Source of the DNA: Gammaproteobacteria bacterium
Lineage (GTDB): Bacteria; Pseudomonadota; Gammaproteobacteria; JABCZS01
Length of the DNA: 64,000 bases
Direction: 5' to 3'
NCBI GenBank assembly: GCA_013289605.1
Contig: JABCZS010000001.1
Coordinates: 62,001-126,000 of the forward strand
Below are positions 53,425-62,815 of this stretch, one piece after another. The first letter of the stretch is position 1. Each line of letters starts with the position of its first letter. The position numbers and the translations under genes are program-made. The notes beneath the pieces are model-generated. The model searched no databases and was not told the origin of the DNA. It saw nothing but the letters and a program-made list of their open reading frames with translations.

Positions 53425-55335
53425 ATGCGCACTTTTATACGTCTTGGACTACTCATGTTCTCTTTACTCTTTTCCTTGGTAATCAATGCTACATCATCTC
53501 CTTGCAGCGGTCATGAAGACAGCTGCGGGGTATCATTATCTTCGCCAGATATTGCACCTTTACTTAATTGTGCAACTCAGACACCACAGGCAGTAGCCAC
53601 TTACACGCTCACTAATAACAACGCAACGCCCGTGAAAATACAAAAAATTACCCTAATAAATAATGATGGCTTTGCAAATAATGATATGACTATAGATCCA
53701 ACAAGTTCTTGCCATGTAGGAAGCACGCTTGCCGCGGGTGGCACGTGCACTTTTATTTTTGATTTTCAACCGTGTGATACCCCACCGGCGCCACAACTTG
53801 ACCGTGTATTAATTGTAAATATCAATACCACACAATTGTTAGTAAGCACCACAATTGATCCTTTAATATTTAGCCTTGCAGTTAATCAAAATGATACCCA
53901 TTTACAATATAAACGTGTGGACATATCTGCTGGGAGTAATGTTATACTGAACGATGTTTCGACTTCTTCGCCAAGTGATATACAATGGTGTCAAAGCACA
54001 GATGCAGCCACATGCGCCTATGTTTCCACGTGTGAAGTTGGCCAATCCGTAAGTTCAGCGTGTATATTATGGTTTAAAAGTATTGATAATGATCAAACAC
54101 CTCAAGAAGATTTTAAAACAGGTACGATTGATATCACGCTTGCCGATAGTGCAGGTTCAACACGCGTTGAAACGCTTAACTTTACTAAAAAATCGAATCT
54201 ATATGTGACGGGTCGTTTTTCTACAGCAGGCACTTTAAAAACAACTACGGCCAATATTGCACAATGGAATAATACCGAAGGCTGGACAAATATTGCATCT
54301 AGTGGTGGCGGATTAAGTCATACTGGATATGCATTGGCTATTTTTAGAGGAGATTTATTTGTCGGTGGTGATTTTTCACAAGTGGATAATATCGCTTCTA
54401 CTCACAAAATAGCCGTTTGGAATGATAGTACTTGGGCTGCCGTAGATGGGAGTTTTGACGTGAGTAGCAGTAGCGTACAAAGTTTATTTGCTGAGGGTGA
54501 CCAATTATTATATGCGGGGGGTGTCTTTGGAATCGTAGGTTCAGACGCTACCGAAGCACAAAGTATTGCGCAATTTGATGGTGAAACTTGGTCGTCATTG
54601 GGTAGTATTCCCAATAATGGGTCTTTTGGTAATTTTCAAACAGTTGAGGCCATCACCACTGTGCAAAATGAGGTCTATGTAGGCGGAATGATCCTATGCG
54701 TAGGTGTAGCACCATCCGGACCACCCACATGTACTTCACCGAATACCGCGCCGAATAATATTGCCGCATGGGCAACCACAAGCAGCAGTTGGCAGACATT
54801 AGGGATGTCCCCTTTTGGCGTGACTGGAATGACTTACCCACAGCCCAGAATCGGTGTGAGTGCATTGTTAAATGACAGCGTATCTCCCAATACACTCTAT
54901 ATTGCAGGCAATTTTAATACAGCCCATGCAACTTCACCCGTACATTCTAATAAAATTGTGCATTATGATCCCTCTTCATCTACGTGGTCGACTGTTGGCA
55001 ATAATAATACTTTTTTTGATAATACGGGGACAAATATCTTATCACTGGTTTATTATGAAAATACGCTTTATGCAGCGGGTCAATTTAATCCATATGTAGC
55101 TTATCTGTCAGCGGGTACGACCTGGACTGCTCAAGGTGCATTGACTGCTACAGCCAGAGTTTTATTTCCCTATGCTGATCAATTATATGTTGGCGGCGAT
55201 TTTACTAGTTTAAACAATGTGGCTATTTTAAATACGAACACATGGGAGTCGATAGATGGCGGCGTTAGCAATCCGAGTGGTCTTACTCCTCAAGTGCAAG
55301 ATCTACGGGTGGCTACTTCTATTGAGATCTATTAA
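53425..55335 (+). CDS. Secreted protein with seven beta-propeller-like motifs
   Basis: 636 residues with a Sec signal peptide (MRTFIRLGLLMFSLLFSLVI). Residues 25-250 have Cys pairs and immunoglobulin-like strands (SCHVGSTLAAGGTCTFIFDF near 95-114, as in abnormal-spindle/choice-type domains). From 258 on, a short motif of the form LYVGGDF recurs at about 259, 311, 362, 417, 491, 548 and 587 (LYVTGRF, LFVGGDF, LYAGGVF, VYVGGMI, LYIAGNF, LYAAGQF, LYVGGDF), each followed by an I-x-x-W/Y strand. Seven such units suggest a seven-bladed propeller. AAGGAG five to seven bases before the ATG supports the start. Periplasmic or exported; function unknown. Confidence 0.78.
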   Translation: MRTFIRLGLLMFSLLFSLVINATSSPCSGHEDSCGVSLSSPDIAPLLNCATQTPQAVATYTLTNNNATPVKIQKITLINNDGFANNDMTIDPTSSCHVGSTLAAGGTCTFIFDFQPCDTPPAPQLDRVLIVNINTTQLLVSTTIDPLIFSLAVNQNDTHLQYKRVDISAGSNVILNDVSTSSPSDIQWCQSTDAATCAYVSTCEVGQSVSSACILWFKSIDNDQTPQEDFKTGTIDITLADSAGSTRVETLNFTKKSNLYVTGRFSTAGTLKTTTANIAQWNNTEGWTNIASSGGGLSHTGYALAIFRGDLFVGGDFSQVDNIASTHKIAVWNDSTWAAVDGSFDVSSSSVQSLFAEGDQLLYAGGVFGIVGSDATEAQSIAQFDGETWSSLGSIPNNGSFGNFQTVEAITTVQNEVYVGGMILCVGVAPSGPPTCTSPNTAPNNIAAWATTSSSWQTLGMSPFGVTGMTYPQPRIGVSALLNDSVSPNTLYIAGNFNTAHATSPVHSNKIVHYDPSSSTWSTVGNNNTFFDNTGTNILSLVYYENTLYAAGQFNPYVAYLSAGTTWTAQGALTATARVLFPYADQLYVGGDFTSLNNVAILNTNTWESIDGGVSNPSGLTPQVQDLRVATSIEIY

Positions 55336-55529
55336 GGATAAATCGTTAATGCTTGCAATTGTCATCACGGATCGGAGAAATCATGCCTAGGTATTAATGC
55401 AATTGGGCGGTCTATCTCACATTAAATGCTGTACAATCACTGTCTTCATAATTGCAGACAAGACTATCGTAATGACAGCATTAAAAATTTAAGTTTGACG
55501 ACTTGTCCTAATTTTGTTACTTTACACCT

Positions 55530-56660
55530 ATGATAAATAACCCTCCCCTGCCTAACAAAGTAAATCTACTCGGCTTAGATCTGGCAGCAATGCGCCAACT
55601 GTTTGAAAGTATTGGAGAAAAGCCTTTTCGCGCCCAGCAAGTCTTAAAATGGATCCACGAGGTCGGCGTACTAGACTTTGAGCATATGACCAATCTTAGC
55701 AAGGATTTACGTGAAAAACTCAGCCAGATAGCTGAAATAAAGCCACCCGCAGTGCTATCAGAAAAATGTGCAGGAGATGATACGCGTAAATGGATCATTC
55801 AGCTAAACGATGGTAACTGCGTAGAAGCGGTATTTATCCCTGCCAGCAATCGCGGCACCTTATGTATTTCTTCACAAGTGGGCTGTATTTTAAATTGTGA
55901 TTTTTGTTCTACGGGCAAACAAGGATTTAGTCGCAATCTGACCAGCGCTGAAATTATTGGGCAATTATGGATTGCTGTGCGTGCGTTATCACAAAAGCAA
56001 GGCTTACATGATCATGCCATCACAAATGTAGTGATGATGGGCATGGGTGAACCGATGTTAAATTATGAAAATGTGTTGCCCGCACTTAATTTAATGCGCA
56101 GCGATTTTGCCTATGGATTATCTAAATACCGCGTGACTGTCAGTACCGCCGGTGTTATTCCAGGCATAGAGGCATTGAGCGCAGCGTCCGATGTCGCACT
56201 GGCCATTTCATTACATGCGCCTAATAATGCTTTGCGCGACAAGTTGGTTCCTCTTAATAAAAAATATCCACTGGAAGAATTAATAGCGACGTGTAAAGAT
56301 TATTTTAAAAATGAGCCTAGACGTAGCATTGTCATGGAATATGTCATGCTCGATGGCGTCAATGATCACATTGAACATGCAAAACAACTCGTAAAACTGC
56401 TGCGTGATATTTCGGTTAAAATCAATCTTATTCCTTTTAATCCCTTTCCGCATACGACCTATCAAAGATCAACTGACGCAACCATCGACGAATTTCAACG
56501 CATCTTATCAAAAGCAGGTTACATTACGACGGTTAGACGCACACGCGGCGATGATATTGATGCCGCTTGCGGACAACTCGTAGGACAAGTTCAAGACAGA
56601 ACCCGCCGTCAAGAACGTTATCTGAAAGCAAGGCTCAGTGAGTCTGAAAATCTCTCGTAA
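55530..56660 (+). CDS. rlmN: Dual-specificity 23S rRNA/tRNA adenine-C2 methyltransferase
   Basis: 376 residues. Radical-SAM enzyme that methylates C2 of A2503 in 23S rRNA and A37 in tRNAs. The iron-sulfur cluster motif is [11 protein letters not shown], preceded by the family stretch [10 protein letters not shown]. Other motifs are [13 protein letters not shown] and [25 protein letters not shown], and the C-terminal [18 protein letters not shown] that supplies the methyl-carrying Cys. Normal length, no defects. About 195 bases of non-coding sequence precede it, with a nested dyad but no clear promoter. Confidence 0.97.
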   Translation: MINNPPLPNKVNLLGLDLAAMRQLFESIGEKPFRAQQVLKWIHEVGVLDFEHMTNLSKDLREKLSQIAEIKPPAVLSEKCAGDDTRKWIIQLNDGNCVEAVFIPASNRGTLCISSQVGCILNCDFCSTGKQGFSRNLTSAEIIGQLWIAVRALSQKQGLHDHAITNVVMMGMGEPMLNYENVLPALNLMRSDFAYGLSKYRVTVSTAGVIPGIEALSAASDVALAISLHAPNNALRDKLVPLNKKYPLEELIATCKDYFKNEPRRSIVMEYVMLDGVNDHIEHAKQLVKLLRDISVKINLIPFNPFPHTTYQRSTDATIDEFQRILSKAGYITTVRRTRGDDIDAACGQLVGQVQDRTRRQERYLKARLSESENLS

Positions 56661-56687
56661 TTAAAAGAAAACTAAACACCCACATAT

Positions 56688-56891
56688 TTGATGATGCAAT
56701 TAAACTCAATACGACTACAAGATATCTTACAAGTCGTTGTTTTAAGCTTTCAAATTAACGCTACTTATTCTATTGTCCTTGCATGGCCTGCAAATGTTTT
56801 TGTAGGCTATATTAAAAGAAAAACGGGTATAGATAGTTTTGATACTACAATACCTAATTCAGTAACATTAAAAGAGCATGCGCAAACATGA
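56688..56891 (+). CDS. Hypothetical 67-residue protein, possibly a remnant
   Basis: An open frame that overlaps the next gene by four bases (ATGA), which suggests coupling, but no ribosome site is visible before its ATG. The product (MMMQLNSIRLQDILQVVVLS, later VFVGYIKRKTGIDSFDTTI) has a hydrophobic middle and no family I recognise. It may be the tail of a decayed gene. Confidence 0.35.
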   Translation: MMMQLNSIRLQDILQVVVLSFQINATYSIVLAWPANVFVGYIKRKTGIDSFDTTIPNSVTLKEHAQT

Positions 56892-57403
56892 TTGAGAAAA
56901 TTATATCCGGCGGCCAAACAGGGGTAGATCGCGCAGCATTAGATATTGCTATTGATCTTGGCATTCCTCATGGTGGTTGGTGTCCAAAAGATCGTCTTTC
57001 TGAAGCAGGTGCAATACCTAATCAGTATTCACTACAAGAAACAGCCTCTATGGATTATTCAGAAAGAACAAAATTAAATATCAGAGATTCTGACGGAACA
57101 TTAGTAGTGGTTCCTACCTTTCCTTTACAGGTTACTGATGGCACTGCGCTTACACTTCAAGAATTACAAGAAAAAAATAAACCTTTTTTTATTGTTGATA
57201 TATCAAAAGGATTTAATCTAGACCAGTTTAATTCATGGGTACAACAAAATAACATAAAAATACTAAATGTTGCTGGTCCAAGAGAGTCACAATCTCCAGG
57301 AATTTATAAAAAAAGTACAGAATTATTACCAAAGTTATTAGTGGATGCCTTAAAAAAGGATATGGATACTCAAATTGATCGTGAACTGGATAGAGACATA
57401 TGA
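56888..57403 (+). CDS. Putative molybdenum carrier-type Rossmann protein
   Basis: 171 residues. The N terminus IISGGQTGVDRAALDIAIDL, with HGGWCPKDRLSEAGAIP shortly after, and the middle RDSDGTLVVVP are the hallmarks of the putative molybdenum carrier family (PF12694), a Rossmann-fold group related to YpsA/DprA nucleotide-binding proteins. The biochemical role of the family is not established; one member bound molybdate. No signal peptide. It overlaps the start of a broken PIN-domain toxin gene by four bases (ATATGA), and its last 15 residues (KDMDTQIDRELDRDI) are charged and family-untypical, so a short antitoxin-like tail cannot be excluded. Confidence 0.75.
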   Translation: MIEKIISGGQTGVDRAALDIAIDLGIPHGGWCPKDRLSEAGAIPNQYSLQETASMDYSERTKLNIRDSDGTLVVVPTFPLQVTDGTALTLQELQEKNKPFFIVDISKGFNLDQFNSWVQQNNIKILNVAGPRESQSPGIYKKSTELLPKLLVDALKKDMDTQIDRELDRDI

Positions 57404-57776
57404 ATATTGTAGATTCTTCAGGTTGGATTGAATTTTTAAGTGATGGTAAAAATGCAGAAATATTTACTCCTTAATACTTAAAGTCAATGAGCTAGTCGTA
57501 CCTACTAGTATTCTCTATGAGGTCTATAATAAAATTGCTTTGGAATGTGATCATGAAAAAGCCATTGAAGTTATTGCCCCTATGCAACAAGCAAACTTAT
57601 CGTTGAAGTAGATAACACATTAGCCTTAGAAGCTGCACAATGTTCTTTGGAATATAAACTGCATGGCTGATAGTTTGATTTACGCTACAGCGAAAAAATT
57701 TAATGCCACAATATGGACACAGGATAGCAATTTTACAAACCTTCCAAAGGTACGATATATTGAGAAAAAAATCTAA
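57400..57776 (+). pseudogene. PIN-domain (VapC-like) toxin gene broken by frameshifts
   Basis: Reading three frames in turn restores a PIN-domain protein of about 125 residues. Frame 1 begins MNIVDSSGWIEFLSDGKNA (first active-site Asp) and hits a TAA at about 57472. The next frame gives LKVNELVVPTSILYEVYNK (Glu helix), then another shift gives LIVEVDNTLALEAAQC, and a third gives MADSLIYATAKKFN and TIWTQDSNFTNLP, supplying the remaining acidic residues and the final Lys-rich end. PIN toxins cleave RNA; three lesions make this copy inactive. No antitoxin gene is seen next to it. Confidence 0.85.
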
Positions 57777-57779
57777 AAG

Positions 57780-58919
57780 TTATTGATTGCTTGCGCATTT
57801 TAAGCTTGTTGCCGATGTGAGTCGGTCATTGAGAAATTGGATAGCCCAGGTATGCAATCTAGGGTTATCTAGATCTGTATTGCTCTTAAATGCTTCCTTC
57901 GCCCCTACTACAAAGTTTTCTCGCTCTACAGAAGTTAATTTCTGTCCTGCAGCTTTTTCTAGCTCATTGACATAAAATTGTATTTCAATGATGTCAATAA
58001 ATTTAAGACCTTTTTCTCTTAAATAGTTATTAAAATTTTTCTCTGTAAAATTATCATCACCCCTATACTTTTCTAAAAAATCATTTGAGGTTTGAAATTT
58101 TCCTTGAAACATGATCTCATCTTTCTTTTCATTTATGAATACAGGTTTTGTGTATCTTGCACGAAATGCATTTAATGTTTCAGGTTTATTTCCATGCTGA
58201 TGGACTTGAATGTCTTCTTGTTCTTTATGCTCTTTTACAAAGGCTGGTAATTGCGATGTTTTTAGCAATTCATCGGGTAGCATAGCAATTTTATAATGTT
58301 CTGCATTGATTGATCTGGCCTCTAACCGCGAGAGTAAATTGGGCACAAGATAGTGTTGTTCAGAATTCTTTCCTGTTGCATCTTTTCCAAATATAACTGC
58401 ATCGGTATGACAGGAAACAAAATCTGTTTGCCTCGGGTTTTGAACCATATAAATAGGTACCTCTGGACTGACTTGAAGTGCAGCTAAATCTTTATCAGAT
58501 AATTTTGCTCCTTTTGTACCCGCAATCAAAACAGCTTCTTTGTTATTTTCTTTCATATAAATAATCGGTGTAGAATGTGTAATGCCAACTATAAACGCTA
58601 CACGATATTCTCCAGGTTGTTTTCTAGCGAGGGCTATATTATCTTTTATTCTTGTTAAATGGTCTAAGGGTATGCCTACTTTTAAATCAAGGGTAGGGAT
58701 AATCGTAATATTTGCTGAATATTTTTCTTTGTAATATTGAGCAATCAATTCAACCCCAGGATCGTTAAGCATCACTTCATCCGCGTTTCTTCCTGTGGCG
58801 TAATAACTCGAGGAATTAAAGCTTTCCAAGCTATAACGCATTGATTTTTCAGCAATTAAATCAGCGGGCGCGGGACCAGGACCTATTATATTTTGTGCTG
58901 CCGAGCTTGTTAATAGCAT
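57780..58919 (-). CDS. Unknown 379-residue protein, possible CE-clan/YopJ-like enzyme
   Basis: No signal peptide or membrane segment. An ordered His (ITHSTPIIYM, His115), Gln (NPRQTD, Gln164) and Cys (VSCHTDAVIFG, Cys170) occur in the same spacing and local style as the His/Gln/Cys of CE-clan cysteine proteases and YopJ-family acetyltransferases; the SCxxxAxxF stretch is similar to their Cys helix. The match is pattern-level only and the acidic residue of the triad is not assigned. Residues 280-370 are helical and charged. A short stretch of the gene (58087-58127) is duplicated at 62627. Candidate secreted effector by context. Confidence 0.6.
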   Translation of the reverse strand: MLLTSSAAQNIIGPGPAPADLIAEKSMRYSLESFNSSSYYATGRNADEVMLNDPGVELIAQYYKEKYSANITIIPTLDLKVGIPLDHLTRIKDNIALARKQPGEYRVAFIVGITHSTPIIYMKENNKEAVLIAGTKGAKLSDKDLAALQVSPEVPIYMVQNPRQTDFVSCHTDAVIFGKDATGKNSEQHYLVPNLLSRLEARSINAEHYKIAMLPDELLKTSQLPAFVKEHKEQEDIQVHQHGNKPETLNAFRARYTKPVFINEKKDEIMFQGKFQTSNDFLEKYRGDDNFTEKNFNNYLREKGLKFIDIIEIQFYVNELEKAAGQKLTSVERENFVVGAKEAFKSNTDLDNPRLHTWAIQFLNDRLTSATSLKCASNQ

Positions 58920-59091
58920 GACGCCTCATTAGTTTAGTTTCTGAGATAATTATATCGTATCTTTTTGCTGACCTATGACTACTTATATTAATACCGCTAT
59001 TCTCAAGAATATCAGCGTATTTTAGAAGTTGAACTATTGATTTTATCATCCAACTGCGTTAATATAGTTATTTAGCTAAGATGGTAACGCT

Positions 59092-60696
59092 ATGGGATTA
59101 TTGACTTTACAACAATGTGATGACGGTGAAAAAGCCTTATTAATAGATATGTTAGGGAAGTTTCTGGGGACCACCACCGCCCCCTATATCACATTTAAAT
59201 ATTACCCTGATCTCAATGAAAATTTCCTAACCATAGCCTTCACTATCAAGCCCTTTGAGGAATATTTAGGGGTATATAAATACAGTCAATCTGGACTGAA
59301 ACTTCAGCAGCTCTTAAAAACTAACTTTTTTGACATAGTGAGTGACCGCTATCATAATTATGAAAAAATTAAGGCAAGTAATCCAGATTCAGAGGCTTCT
59401 GAACAATTGTTTGTCATACCGGACAGGGATGCTTTAGATTCTGATTTGAAATATACTTTTCATATTCGAAAAATCGATGAAACTTTCGTCAAAAGTAAAT
59501 TTTTTCAACTCTCAAATCCACAGTCGCAACTATCTGTTACACCTTATAATCTTACTCTAACAGCAGATGGAGGATATCAGATACCTAACCCTAGAAATTT
59601 TGACTCTAATCATATGCCCTCTACGAAAGAGGTGGTTTTATTACGAGCCGCCGAATCAACTAAAATAACAAATTTAAATCGATCAGACGGTACGTGGCAC
59701 ATTTCCGGACCCAATAGAGATGAATTTAATTTACAGATTTTAAATGAAGAAAAATTTCTTGCAGAACATGGTGAGTATTGCATCACTAAATTAAATCATT
59801 TATTTATTGCAGCAATTAAAGATGATTCTTCTAATACTATAGCTGCGAAAGCAAATCAATGGGTAAATCAAGGCTTAGTGATCCGCATACAGAATATTGA
59901 GGACTATGCAGTAATGGCTCAGCTACACGCATGGGGGATAATTAAAGTTGATGTTTATCCAAATTCTGAAAATAAATTATGGTATATTAAATCAATTGAT
60001 TTAGTAAAGCTTCAATCACTTGATGAAGAAAAATTTGTAAAAGAATTTAAAGAAAGAAATAAACACGTCAATGAATTAGAAAAGGCAATGGATGGGCAAG
60101 TCTCATGGATGACCTTGGGGTCATGGTATGTTCTTGCTCCTAATTCACTCAATTACTCATTTTCTGATGATCAAAAAACCATTTTAAAATTTATTACAGA
60201 TTTACAAAACATGTCCGGACATCATGATTTAGAAATTTATAAAGATTTGATAGGTGGGAACCCTCCCTTGAATCTCATGAAATATAAAAATGTAAACCCA
60301 GATCATATCGAATGGCTCAATAAAAGTAAAAATTACAGAGGAACTGTTCAGGTGAAATTCAATAATTTTATTGAGGCCTATAACGACAAGCTCAAGGATG
60401 GAGAAAATAAAGAGCCTTTATTAAGTTGTGTATTGCAAATTTGGTGCACCAATGAAAGTAATATTTTTAAGTTACTAAAAGATTTAGCAAAACAAAATAT
60501 CATATCACTAGATGAAAGAAAAATAGGATATCTAAATCAATATAATTCAATCAGAATCACTGAAGTAAAAGATGCTGAAAAATTTAATAGCATCATTACC
60601 ACGCTATCGACGAAACTCGATACTTTAGATAAAAATAATACCAGTGCCTTCTGGGGTGAACCCACCACGAGTGGTACGGAATTTACATGTAGTTAA
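59092..60696 (+). CDS. Unknown 534-residue protein
   Basis: Not recognised. A cytosolic-looking, Asn/Lys/Leu-rich protein without signal peptide, membrane segment or repeats. It contains an alternation of beta-like and helical stretches; two short segments look alike (HISGPNRDEFNLQILNEEKF near 205 and YIKSIDLVKLQSLDEEKF near 300), each followed by a charged helix, so an internal duplication is possible. The gene is divergent from the 379-residue unknown, with 172 bases between the starts, and is A/T rich like the effector-type genes at 9.5-11.7 kb. Confidence 0.65.
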   Translation: MGLLTLQQCDDGEKALLIDMLGKFLGTTTAPYITFKYYPDLNENFLTIAFTIKPFEEYLGVYKYSQSGLKLQQLLKTNFFDIVSDRYHNYEKIKASNPDSEASEQLFVIPDRDALDSDLKYTFHIRKIDETFVKSKFFQLSNPQSQLSVTPYNLTLTADGGYQIPNPRNFDSNHMPSTKEVVLLRAAESTKITNLNRSDGTWHISGPNRDEFNLQILNEEKFLAEHGEYCITKLNHLFIAAIKDDSSNTIAAKANQWVNQGLVIRIQNIEDYAVMAQLHAWGIIKVDVYPNSENKLWYIKSIDLVKLQSLDEEKFVKEFKERNKHVNELEKAMDGQVSWMTLGSWYVLAPNSLNYSFSDDQKTILKFITDLQNMSGHHDLEIYKDLIGGNPPLNLMKYKNVNPDHIEWLNKSKNYRGTVQVKFNNFIEAYNDKLKDGENKEPLLSCVLQIWCTNESNIFKLLKDLAKQNIISLDERKIGYLNQYNSIRITEVKDAEKFNSIITTLSTKLDTLDKNNTSAFWGEPTTSGTEFTCS

Positions 60697-60875
60697 TTTA
60701 GTGCTTTGTCACTGAAAAAACCCAAGACACCCATAAATTAAAATTGAGCTTCTAATATTTATCCCTCACTAATCGGGTCAGGCTTAACATTTGACATCTG
60801 CGTAGTGAAATGTTAATTGTTAAGCCTGCCCCCGTTATTAAATGCCCCCATTACTTGGATATAAGGATTAAACTC

Positions 60876-61577
60876 ATGCACACCTCCCCCACCGTTTTAA
60901 TTACGGGTGCTAATCGTGGCATAGGATTAGGTTTTACGCTTGCCTATCTGGCTCGCGGTTATCAGGTCATTGCAACGTGTCGACATCCGCAGCAAGCAAT
61001 GGAATTAAATCATCTCACAGCAGAATATAAAACCCAGCTGCATCTTGATAAACTAGATGTAACCGTAGAAAATGATTTTGCACGTTTAAAAGTCAAGTAT
61101 GCCGATCAGCCGATTGATATACTCATTAATAATGCCGGGGTTTTTCCGGAAGATCATGAAAGAGCAGGCATTGCCCATACCCGCTATCAACAATTGATTA
61201 GCGCACTCACTACTAATGCCGCTGGAGCTTTATTAACGATACAAAGTTTTCAGCAGAATTTATTACGATGCGAAACACCTAAAATTATTAATATTTCCAG
61301 TCAAATGGCTGCATTACACCATGCAAAAGGTTTTGCATACGCTTATCGCATGTCTAAAGCGGCACTTAATATGCTTACATGCAGTTTTGCAGCTGAAAAT
61401 AAGCACATCATCACTATTTCATTACGGCCTGGATGGGTTAAAACCGCTATGGGTGGTAGCCATGCCAATATCAGTGTTGAAGAGAGCATTAATAAAATGA
61501 TCACCATAATAGATGGTCTTACACGCGATGATTCTGGCACCTTTTTAGATAATGACAAAAATCATTGTGCGTGGTGA
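60876..61577 (+). CDS. Short-chain dehydrogenase/reductase
   Basis: 233 residues from the ATG at 60876, which has AAGGA upstream; a longer frame from 60810 adds no homology. Classical SDR motifs: VLITGANRGIGLGFTLAY, DILINNAGVFPED, catalytic Ser in INISSQMAAL, and Tyr/Lys in AYRMSKAALNMLT, then SLRPGWVKTAMGG. The last part with GTFLDNDK is similar to the C-factor/carbonyl reductase-like subgroup. NADP-dependent by the Arg in TGANRG. Substrate unknown. Convergent with the DsbA-like gene. Confidence 0.9.
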   Translation: MHTSPTVLITGANRGIGLGFTLAYLARGYQVIATCRHPQQAMELNHLTAEYKTQLHLDKLDVTVENDFARLKVKYADQPIDILINNAGVFPEDHERAGIAHTRYQQLISALTTNAAGALLTIQSFQQNLLRCETPKIINISSQMAALHHAKGFAYAYRMSKAALNMLTCSFAAENKHIITISLRPGWVKTAMGGSHANISVEESINKMITIIDGLTRDDSGTFLDNDKNHCAW

Positions 61578-61585
61578 GCTTCACC

Positions 61586-62104
61586 TTAGGCCGATGCATT
61601 TGTAATCGCTGCAAGTATATTTTCATATTCAAAAGAATGGTTAAATCGCTGGCCATTAATAAAAAAGGAAGGGGTACCATTAACGCCGCTGCGCACACCG
61701 CCCATGAAATCATCTTCAATTTTTTTTACAAAAGTTTCATTTTCAATGGCGGTTTGCAATTCCTTGCCGGAAAGATTAAGCGAGGTTGCATAATCTATTA
61801 AAGCGGATAACTCTAAATTATCTTGATTTTCATATAATAGATCATGCATTTGCCAAAATTGGTCTTTAGTTGCGGCAAATTCAGCGGTCATGGCTGCAAT
61901 TCCAGCATGAGGGTGACTCTCAGGGATAGGAAAATTGCGAAATACAAAACGTAAACGTTCACCAAAATGTTTTTGAATTTGTTTAACAATCGGATATGCC
62001 ATGCCGCAATAGGGACATTCATAGTCACCATATTCAACTAATGTAATAGGCGCATTAGTATTACCTTGAATATGATCATCACTGGATACAGGGACTTTTA
62101 ACAT
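61586..62104 (-). CDS. DsbA-family thioredoxin-fold oxidoreductase
   Basis: 172 residues. The redox motif is CPYC (Cys30 and Cys33) in YGDYECPYCGMAYP, and the cis-Pro loop is GTPSFFINGQRF. FRNFPIPESHPHAGIAA is the inserted helical segment typical of the DsbA/DSBA-thioredoxin-4 group. No signal peptide is present, so unlike DsbA it probably works in the cytoplasm. Ten bases downstream of the peroxiredoxin gene, same strand, so the two are co-transcribed, and it might reduce or regenerate that peroxiredoxin (inference). Confidence 0.88.
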   Translation of the reverse strand: MLKVPVSSDDHIQGNTNAPITLVEYGDYECPYCGMAYPIVKQIQKHFGERLRFVFRNFPIPESHPHAGIAAMTAEFAATKDQFWQMHDLLYENQDNLELSALIDYATSLNLSGKELQTAIENETFVKKIEDDFMGGVRSGVNGTPSFFINGQRFNHSFEYENILAAITNASA

Positions 62105-62114
62105 GGCAACACTC

Positions 62115-62582
62115 CTATTGCGGTAGGGCTTCTAATGCTTCTAAAATACCATCTGCGCCGGGATTTTCTGCAACCGGAGAGAGATAGCTCCAAGTAATGA
62201 TTCCATTTTTATCGATGACGAATAAGGCACGTTCACAACAACCCTCATGCTCACGGTAGGCACCGTATTGTTTAGCAATTTTACCTTTAGGTTCAAAATC
62301 TGCCAGCAGTGGGAAATGAAGATTTCGATCTTTAGCAAAAGCATCATGAGACCACACGCTATCGACAGAAATACCCAACAATTCGGCTTTAAATTTACGA
62401 AACTCTGGCAGCACTGCATTTAATAACGCCATTTGATCGCCACACACCGGGCTCCAATCCGCAGGATAAAAAGCAATAATCACGGGCTTGCCTTTGAGCT
62501 CGCTTAGCGACAAAGATTGATCAGCGGTAACATATAATTTAAATTCAGGTGCAGCAGTATTGGGTGCAAGTATTTTGGACAT
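62115..62582 (-). CDS. Peroxiredoxin (AhpC/TSA family)
   Basis: 155 residues. Peroxidatic Cys47 in YPADWSPVCGDQ (canonical TPVCTxE variant), LGISVDSVWSHDAFA, HFPLLADFEPKG, and a CC pair (Cys115, Cys116) in EHEGCCERALFVID that could act as resolving Cys. Reduces hydrogen peroxide and organic peroxides in the cytoplasm. Cotranscribed with the DsbA-like protein. Confidence 0.92.
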   Translation of the reverse strand: MSKILAPNTAAPEFKLYVTADQSLSLSELKGKPVIIAFYPADWSPVCGDQMALLNAVLPEFRKFKAELLGISVDSVWSHDAFAKDRNLHFPLLADFEPKGKIAKQYGAYREHEGCCERALFVIDKNGIITWSYLSPVAENPGADGILEALEALPQ

Positions 62583-62626
62583 CCCTGTCTCCTAGAAAAA
62601 CTTTAAATAAATATTAAGTATATCAT

Positions 62627-62667
62627 AGAGGTTTGAAATTTTCCTTGAAACATGATCTCATCCTTCT
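62627..62667. repeat. 41-base copy of part of the unknown gene at 57780-58919
   Basis: The stretch equals 58087-58127 in the same orientation with one substitution (35 identical bases, then a T/C change, then TTCTTT). The source lies inside the coding region of the 379-residue unknown protein, around its FQGKFQTSND segment. No further similarity is seen on either side. It sits 150 bases upstream of the SbtA-family gene, in a non-coding stretch. Confidence 0.8.
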
Positions 62668-62815
62668 TTATATAGGGCATTTTTTTCTCTATTATTAAGA
62701 AATCTGAATCAGGTTATCATATCCATGTTGTATTGCTAAAAATTTTTGCTTCTTTTAAATTAGATGATCTTGCCTTGTTGGGTTATACTCATAAAATTTA
62801 CAAGCAGGGAAGATT

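Noticed and set aside
55420-55495. Nested dyad (AATGCTGT with ACAGCATT, and an inner TGTCT/AGACA) downstream of the propeller gene, considered as terminator
   Set aside because: The stems are short and loops long, and only a weak T-run follows; not supported as a terminator.
60810-60875. 22-codon upstream extension of the short-chain dehydrogenase
   Set aside because: It lacks similarity to the family and the ATG at 60876 has AAGGA at the right distance.
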